A model generated the notes under the pieces. It was not told the DNA's origin and did no database searches. It was given only the letters and a program-made list of their open reading frames with translations. Shown here piece after piece: positions 56,543 through 64,000 of a stretch of DNA of 64,000 nucleotides. The stretch is from Lycorma delicatula. Taxonomy: Eukaryota; Arthropoda; Insecta; Hemiptera; Fulgoridae. The stretch is from NCBI RefSeq assembly GCF_047948215.1, contig NC_134456.1:55693959-55757958 (forward strand), in the 5' to 3' direction. Each line of letters begins with the position of its first letter. Position 1 is the first letter of the stretch. The position numbers and the translations under genes are program-made.

Positions 56543-59500
56543 ATCTTTACAAAAAAATAAAAAGAATTGCAACTTATTTAATATTTACAAAAATTAATTA
56601 TCCTTTGCTAAACAAATAAAAGTACTAAAGCCATAATACTCAAATAATGAACGACTGATATAAATAAATAACAGATCTCACAGCTAGAAAATCCAGATTC
56701 CGTAAGAAGAATGTAACTTGAAGAATTTAAGGAGGATGTAACTGTTCACCTAAGTTCATTCTCTAAATCATTCTTAATTTTTGTATTCTACTTTTACTAA
56801 AATATAAATATTAATAATGATCCCGAAAAATTAGTAAAAAAGAAAAAATAATCTGCCTAAATCAGAGCACCTTTGGGCCGCCATATCAAAAATCGTGTCA
56901 CTTTTGTATTTATCCTTAAATTACCTATGTGCATACACAGAAATCAAATGGAAATCTAAAAAAAAAAATCCGTCTCATAATTTGTGTACATCCTGTTTTT
57001 GTGATTACACTAACACTAAATTTTATTTAGTATTAATTTTATTTATTTATTTTTTATTTTTTGCTGTGGTAGTAGGGGAATTGTTTATTTAATTGTATGA
57101 TCCCCTTCTTAATTATTTCCATATTCTCAACATATGGAGTGTGACAGATAATATTAATCGATAAAGAGGTTCTTTAAGGAATAAAATCTCTTCATTCTAC
57201 AAAAATAGTAGGCTAAGAATTAATTAATGCAAACACAGTTGTAAAAAATAAAATTTTTAATAAATAAACGTCTAAAAATAAAATATAACAATTTAAACAT
57301 AAAGTTTTATGTTTATGAGATTATAGACTAATCTTACAAAAATGTCATACGTCTTATTTTAGGTTTTCATTTTTGAAAATTTAAGATATGAAAGTATTTA
57401 AACCTTTTAATTAAGCTTAAAAAATTATAATTTTTAAAAAAATATTTTTATTTATCTTTTTATATTTATTTTGTGAAATTCGTCTGAAAGTAAGTGCTTT
57501 ATTTTGAAGTTATTAGGTAAATACGATTATATAGTTTACGTAAATTGTCATAAACTGGAAGTGGTGAAGTAAATAAGTGACAATTGTGTAACGAGTCGAG
57601 CAAAGTGGAAAATATTTTTCAAAAAAAAAATTGTATAATAAGATCAACAAGGCGCTGCAGCTGAGGCTGCGTCGTCTGTTGCTATAGAAACGAGAGAGAC
57701 TGGCGCCAATTTAGTCTAGACAGACTGGAATTAATGCGAAAATGTATTGTAGTACAAAATACGGGACATACTGTAATGGAGTATACCGTTTGCTTTCGGA
57801 GTTCACTCTATTTGTTTTATTTGGTAAGGAAATAAAAAAAAAAGCGCACAGAAAAAGAAATTATTTTTCTGCGCTGTATCGATTAACTTCACCATACATG
57901 GGTATATATTTGTAGTCCTCCGTTATTGTGGGAGAATCCAATAACCTATTGGCATTAGCTTTAGTTTTGTTCATTTCATTTAAAAACCCTTCAGAATAAT
58001 GCAATAATATTAAATGCTTTTTTTTTTAGTGTTTGTGTATGTGTGAGTATCTATATCTAGGGAATCAAAACTTAGAAAAGATTAATTTCTAAAATGCATA
58101 TTTGATCCAACCGTAATAAATTAAAGTAATGATCCCGACAAATTAGTGAAAAAGAAAAAATAATTTACCTAAAAAAATAATTTACCTAAATAAGAGCAAG
58201 ATATATTATTACACAGTTCAAGACATAAACATTTTTTTGTTTTATTTTATAATTAAGATTAAAATGCGTGTTTTTTATTGCATGTTTTTTTTGTTTCCCT
58301 ATACACACACACGCGCGGGCGCGAACGCACATACGCGAACCCATGATACGTGTATGTATTTAACCAGAGAAATCATTGACAAAATTTGTTTTTCCGAACT
58401 GTAATTTGTTAATTTTTGCTATTCTAAATTAATTATTACGGCTGGATCAAACATGCATTTGAGAAATATAATTGTAAATTAATTTGTCCAAAATTTTACA
58501 TGTTAGGGCAGTAGGTACATCTGTTATTCGAAATTAATGAACATTAATTTTAGATTTCTGTTAATGATATCTGAATATTAAACCAGAAACTGAAAATCAT
58601 TCTGATTTAATAACTGTAATGTACTAGCTCTTGTGCTGTGATGGTTCCCTCATAGGTGTGTTACCTATGGTAATACAATCTACTAATCGTAGGTAATTAA
58701 AACAAGATGACTTCAAAAAATATCTCCTATTCTTCAAGCAGGTAATAATTTATGTTATTCGAAAATTGCTGCGTATCTAAGTTATCAATTGATGTACATC
58801 CTCCTTAAATTTCTAATACATTTAAAATTTAAACATTCAAATTGATATTGATATCTGTGCTTATATGATTAAAAAAAAGAAGAAAAGTATTTTAATAGCT
58901 ACAGCTTTATGGTTGATAAATGTCTGAAATATTTATATAAAATAAGTGGATTCTAAAAAATATAAATAAATATCAATATAAAAAATATAATTATGTACTT
59001 ATCAATCCTAACGTGCGAAATTGCTCAGAATAATTGGTTTAGAATTAATCAGAAGTAGAGTAATTAATAAAATCTGATATTTATTTGTTTGTAGGAAGGA
59101 AATAAAAATGTTTTATGCCGGCTTTCATAATTGGGTCCTCTATTTTTTCTTTTACATCTGAATGATATTTCAAATACAGAATATATAAATAACGGTGAGA
59201 TATCCTAGAACGCAATTGGGACTTGCTTGGTAGTTTCTGGCAAAATTAAAAATTATCATTAATTTTTTGTCTATTGGTGCATGAAAAAAACAATTCACTT
59301 TCTCCTCAAAAATGTATTAAATATTAACAAAATTTATTAAATAATTTGTTTTAAAAACTAATGGTAAAATTGGATTACTTAACACTCTGCAATACATTTG
59401 ATCTGAATAGAGTAACTTCATTAAAGTTTTAGGGAATAATTTTTAGTCACCTTTGTAAAAATGGAAGGAGAATATCTTCTATTCGCTGTCTATTCCGTAA

Positions 59501-60582
59501 AAAACAATTGAGGTGTGAAAGAAACATTTTAAAGATGGTGAACTCTGCCTGTGATCAATTCATTTGCAAGTACGGTATAATCCTTTGGGATAATTCAATA
59601 GAATTCCAGTGAATACTGAAACTAAAAATAGGCCGTATAAAGTATGTTTAGTTTGGCTTATCGGGCCCACAGCGCAAGTTGTTTTATCCAGCTACAATCT
59701 CTAACAATCCGTACACTTTTAATATGGAACGTTGTAAAAGGTTTTTTAATAATAAATGGTGGTTTATGAATGATCTTTTTCCTCAACTAAATTTACGGAA
59801 AAGAACTGTCTAGGTCTCTCGATTTCATGTAGTCATATATATTCTCAAAAAAAATAACTTCTTTTTATTCCGTTATATGTTTTTGACAAAAAAATTTCTT
59901 CTATCGAGGGAAATACATTAAATTCACTATGAAAAGCAATTTCTGAAAAATTTAAAAAGAAAGTTTTTTCGTGTTGCTCAGTATACAATGGAAAAATTAC
60001 TGGATGACTAATGGAATAGTGTTTTCTATGTTCTATCTTATTTATAACTATTTTGTAATAATAGTATTTAAATGTTTTCGTTGAAACTTGTGAACACTTC
60101 AGTCTAATAAACAAGTGCAAGAAGTTTACGCCAATACATTTGGAAGGAATGTATTGGCGTAAACCAAACAAATATTTTTCAGTATTGTTGATAATATTTA
60201 CGAATTTATTGGACTGACATAAGAATTTCTCGATAATTAATATTAATTAATATACACTGCTTTGAAATATCAAAAAGTAAATTCTTGTTTATTTTGCTTT
60301 ATTATGGTTAATCTCTTTCAAATTTAATGTTGTCAGAGGGGTAAAAAATGTCATGAGAACTAACTATTAACCGAATCAACCGAATCATTTAATAGTTATT
60401 TTTTTTATTAACATTAAAATGATATTATAAAATTCTGTAGTTATTTACAAAAATTTTTTATAATTTACAAAAACATTATTTCTTATCTGAAATAAATATT
60501 ATATTTTTATTATATTTTTAAAAATTCTTGTTTTTTATTATTTTTCATATTGTTACTTTTTTAGTTTTACGTTTAGTTTTAC
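56543..60582. other. AT-rich region with one duplicated segment, no gene
   Basis: About 56815-56868 and 58128-58198 share aatgatcccga(a/c)aaattagt, then aaaaagaaaaaataat and cctaaat(c/a)agagca, an interspersed pair of unknown class. A CpG-containing stretch at 57645-57720 includes GTTGCTATAGAAAC. A short compound repeat (CACACGCGCG) lies near 58305-58320. Short frames, such as 59845-60171 minus, show no family resemblance. Confidence 0.55.
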
Positions 60583-61018
60583 TTTTTTGAAAGTGTATGT
60601 TTGGAGTGTCGCTTTATATGGAAGTGAAACTTGGACAATCGGAGTATGTGAGAAGAAAAGATTAGAAGCTTTTGAAATGTGGTGCTATAGGAGAATGTTA
60701 AAAATCAGATAGTTGGATAAAGTGACAAATGAAGAGGTATTGCGGCAAATAGATGAAGAAAGAAGCATTTGGAAAAATATAGTTAAAAGAAGAGACAGAC
60801 TTATAGGCCACATACTAAGGCATCCTGGAATAGTCGCTTTAATATTGGAAGCACAGGTAGAAGGGAAAAATTGTGTAGGCAGGCCACGTTTGGAATATGT
60901 AAAACAAATTGTTAGGGATGTAGGATGTAGAGGGTATACTGAAATGAAACGACTAGCACTAGATAGGGAATCTTGGAGAGCTGCATCAAACCAGTCAAAT
61001 AACTGAAGACAAAAAAAA
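60583..61018 (+). mobile_element. LINE 3' fragment, same family as 30455-33400
   Basis: The 5'-truncated copy starts at the FLKVYVWSVALYGSETW region and ends in poly-A at 61011-61018. After a stop at RMLKIR-stop-LDK (about 60710) the frame is open from 60713 to 61006 and almost identical to the intact copy's C-terminus. Few substitutions suggest a recent insertion. Confidence 0.92.
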
Positions 61019-61437
61019 CAACTTTTTTAGTGTTTTATTATTAAGTTCATTGAGTATATTGAAAAGAACAATATAAATTGTTGTTTGGTATTGATAAGGA
61101 GATAATTATTAAAGATGAATTTGAAATTGATGACTATGTAAGATTTAAATAAAGATTGAAAAAGATTTTTATTGGGTTTTTTTATTCCTGGAATTGGTCT
61201 TAAGATTAGTGATCTAATTACACAAGCCTGCGATGGTTGTGTTGTTTATTTTTTGGTAATCGATTCTTATGTATTTTTTAGCGCTGAATCGGAAAATAAC
61301 CTTCAATTTTTCCATCACATCAGAATTTTTTGCAAATCGCAAATTTCAAAATTTTTTAAAAGTTAAAAAATTGTGAAAATGTGATACAATAAAGTAGATA
61401 TAACAACGAATATTTTGTAATAAATTAAAATAATATG
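61019..61437. other. AT-rich spacer
   Basis: No gene is supported; a 64-codon frame at 61172-61366 has no recognisable features. Confidence 0.5.
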
Positions 61438-61598
61438 TTCGCCGGCTTCCGTGGCACGAGTGGTAACGTCGTAGCCTGTCATCCCAGGTTCGAATCCCGG
61501 TCAGGCATGGCATTTTCACACACGTTACAAATCATTCATCTCATCCTCTGAAGTAATACCCTAATGGTGGTCCCGGAGGTTAAACAAGAAAGAAAAAA
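61438..61598 (+). mobile_element. tRNA-derived SINE, family C, near complete
   Basis: It starts at about gccggcttccg (61441) with box A TGGCACGAGTGG at 61451 and box B GGTTCGAATCC at 61489, about 38 bp downstream. Then come catggcattttcacacacg, tcatctcatcctctgaagta, atggtggtcccggagg and a degenerate A-rich tail to 61600. The tRNA-like head folds poorly, so it is a SINE promoter and not a functional tRNA gene. Confidence 0.85.
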
Positions 61599-61599
61599 A

Positions 61600-64000
61600 A
61601 ATTACTTTGTTGGATTATATTGTGCATCCTTCTAGCTAAATAGTTTAATGGCCTAAAGAGAATGGCAGGGGGGTGTCATTGACTTCTTAATTTCTAATGA
61701 AAATTGCCACAAAATAAGCCTAATTCTATTATACTGCATTTTTTAATTTATTTTTATTTAATTAATTTTTATGACGTATGTCATGCTTTTGGAAACCACT
61801 CCTCCTTTTCGCCCATCCTTAATGACGAATTATGTAAAATATTACAATTTTGTTTCATGTGTCGAAATTTCTTTGAACGAATTATACTCTGTTTTACGCT
61901 TTTCCCTCTATGTTCTCTATAGGGTTCATCTCGTTTCAATATCCAGCAATAGTCTGCCATCATCATAGTAGTCCACACTTTCCTTGATACGTCCTTTCAT
62001 ACGTTTACTTCATGTGCTGATGAGATCTCTCACCCATCTCTTGGCTAACGTCACCCAGATTTTCGTGAAAATCTTCCACATGTGAATTTAGAAAGTGAAC
62101 CTTCAAGCTTATGGAACTTTGAATTTTGTAAGCCTTGGTAAGGTTTAGAATTCTATGAAAGTTTTTTCTATCATTTAATAATTTGCTTCTTTAAATTATC
62201 ATCATTATAGGGGGTATATTATAACCTAGTAAATTAGATTGTACTTTTATCCCAATCTGCTCGGTACATTATTCTAAGCAATTGTTATGAATTTTGGAAA
62301 GTGATTCGTTTTTTCTACCGACAAAAACGAATGTTTTTTTTGTACTTTTTAAACATTTAAATAAGTACATAATTGTTAAACGCTTTTACTGTGGTGAGAA
62401 AACGTGCTAAAAATTTCGATGAAGTAGAGCGGAACATGCTGAATTGTACGAACATAATTCCTAATTTTCTTTAAGTCTACAGTAGCAGGTGATGAAACAG
62501 AGTTTTTGAGCACGACACATAACCGTTGGTCATTGATCGGAATAAAGATATTAAAAATCTACTGAGTTAAAAAAGAGACAGTTGAAAAGCAAAGCTAAAA
62601 TGATGTTGAAAGAATTTTTACTGTCTTGGATTTAGAGACGCCCGTACGCTCCAGGATGTGGAACAGTCGGTAAAGGTTTTATGTCGTTTCAAATACGTTA
62701 CTCGTGGGGAATGAAAAAAAGATCTATGAAAATTAGGAAATTCTTTATGAAAACACCTCTACCTATTTTTTGCACGTAATCAAGTCATTTTTAAATAGAT
62801 AATCGTATATAATTTCCTTAATTCATCCCGATTACACTTCACATGGTTTCTTTTGTAACTTTCTTTTGCTGAAAATATCTGAGAGGATATGAAAATCCCA
62901 ACATGGCCTAAGTTGTTGAATGACCTTCTGAAAAAACAAAAATGTTTCGAACAAAAGTAAAAGAATGAGATGTGTACAGTGCATTAGTTAAATTATACTA
63001 ATATTCATGTGTTTGCAGACTATGAAAAGTTTTTTCATTGTTTAGGGTAGGATGTCATGTTTGTTACACGAGGAGTGTTATGAGTTTAAGTCCGTATTCT
63101 ATTATAATTTTCTGTCAGGTAGAGAATTTACGAATAAAACTGAGTTTAAATATGCCCATAGCAGGACTCATGCTATTAGAGACGATGTTCAGTTGTCAAG
63201 TAAATTTAGCATGGACCTTATTACATAAAAATAAACTGTTTAAGTGGCTGGCAGTCTGTTGGCATACAATTGTACTGACGGTTGTTACAGATGGTTGGTT
63301 CTTCATATCTATAGTTAGGAGGAGTAATTAAAAAGACCGTAGAACGTAATTATAATTGTCATGAAGCAATGAATTTTTTGTTTTGATTTTTTGTTGCAGG
63401 TATTAATTTTAAATTCCATTCATCGATCACTGTCGTTAGTGCTTTATAGAAATGAATTTCAGACTCATACTTGATAGGGCTGAAGGTTCTATTTACAATA
63501 AGCCTAAAATTACAAGTAATTGGTTTAACGTTATACAGAAAATGCAGTGTTTCAAGGAAGAAATATGACAACTGACAACGGTCGTTATGACCAATAGTTG
63601 GTGACTGGTAAGATAAGCTTCTTATTACCTCACAATTAAAGTATTATTATTATATACTATATATAACTAATATTATTTCTTTTAAAATAACTTTACCGTA
63701 ATTACATTAGTTAAGTGTCTTTGTTTTAAGATATCGTTTTCATTTTATTAATATTACCATTATAAAAATATTAAATGAAATTTAATTAAGTAATTAAAAG
63801 ATCATATTTCGAAAGGATCTGCCATATTTGTGTTCAACCTAGTATTGACTATTATACTTATCACCGCTGTTTTTAATCCATAAAAAAATATATTGCTTGA
63901 ATTTTTCACTACTTTCTTGAATTTGATATAGGACTCGACATTTTCGAGAAAATTCATAATTTATTTAGATTTTTTGAATTAATTAAATTGTTCCTGTGTC
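61600..64000. other. AT-rich intergenic sequence to the window end
   Basis: I see no coding region with family resemblance, no element terminus and no tandem repeat. The frames present (such as 63038-63331 plus) are short and compositionally unremarkable. Confidence 0.5.

Noticed and set aside
61438..61510. Functional tRNA gene
   Set aside because: Boxes A and B are present, but the acceptor and T stems do not pair properly and the sequence continues into a SINE body and tail shared with other copies.

Overview
The window looks like a repeat-dense, AT-rich stretch of an insect nuclear genome. I can assign no host gene, rRNA gene, functional tRNA gene or prokaryotic gene cluster. Nearly every recognisable coding signal belongs to a transposable element. 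The mixture is APE-type LINEs of several clades, mariner/Tc1, pogo and Merlin transposases, small Helitrons, tRNA-derived SINEs and a protein-primed DNA polymerase B relic. This suits a large arthropod genome, and the LINE and SINE families remind me of hemipterans such as planthoppers or lanternflies. That attribution is inference from memory, not a search.

Layout, 0-10 kb: back-to-back Jockey-like (+) and R1-like (-) LINE relics at 0.76-2.4 kb; a short Helitron at 2.9-3.3 kb; a RING-finger ORF at 3.3-4.0 kb; a broken Polinton-type polB on the minus strand at 4.4-5.5 kb; a GC-rich block at 5.6-6.1 kb packed with CAAGATGGC/GCCATCTTG motifs; a pogo-type relic joined to an unrecognised acidic ORF at 8.7-9.7 kb. 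10-30 kb: two 3' LINE stubs (11.8 and 14.6-15.1 kb), a Merlin (ISXO2-like) transposase relic at 15.3-15.9 kb, five mariner/Tc1-group relics between 16.9 and 28.4 kb, and a twelve-copy 113/115-bp minisatellite at 23.3-24.6 kb.

30-45 kb: a 964-codon uninterrupted LINE ORF bounded by a perfect 11-bp target-site duplication (30.4-33.4 kb); a CR1/Jockey-group relic interrupted by or abutting a Helitron (34.4-37.3 kb); a 115-bp tandem repeat; a ~700-bp interspersed repeat; and a sister LINE copy with one nonsense codon (41.4-44.1 kb). 45-64 kb: an I-clade LINE with RNase H (+, 45.1-48.5 kb) that abuts an R1-like LINE (-, 48.55-51.6 kb) still showing gag zinc knuckles, endonuclease and RT; a pogo-type element reduced by an in-frame deletion but keeping both inverted termini (55.4-56.5 kb); another LINE stub at 60.6-61.0 kb; and a complete-looking SINE at 61.4-61.6 kb.

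The parts do not form a pathway. The plausible functional links are a mobile LINE family with five copies here sharing one 3' end, SINEs that probably use LINE machinery and share exchanged head and tail modules, and DNA transposons that are dead as coding units. The strongest candidates for something worth following are the YY1/Pho-like motif cluster beside the polB relic, the hairpin-bearing minisatellite, the microsatellite sitting at the same place in two Helitrons, and the mosaic SINEs.
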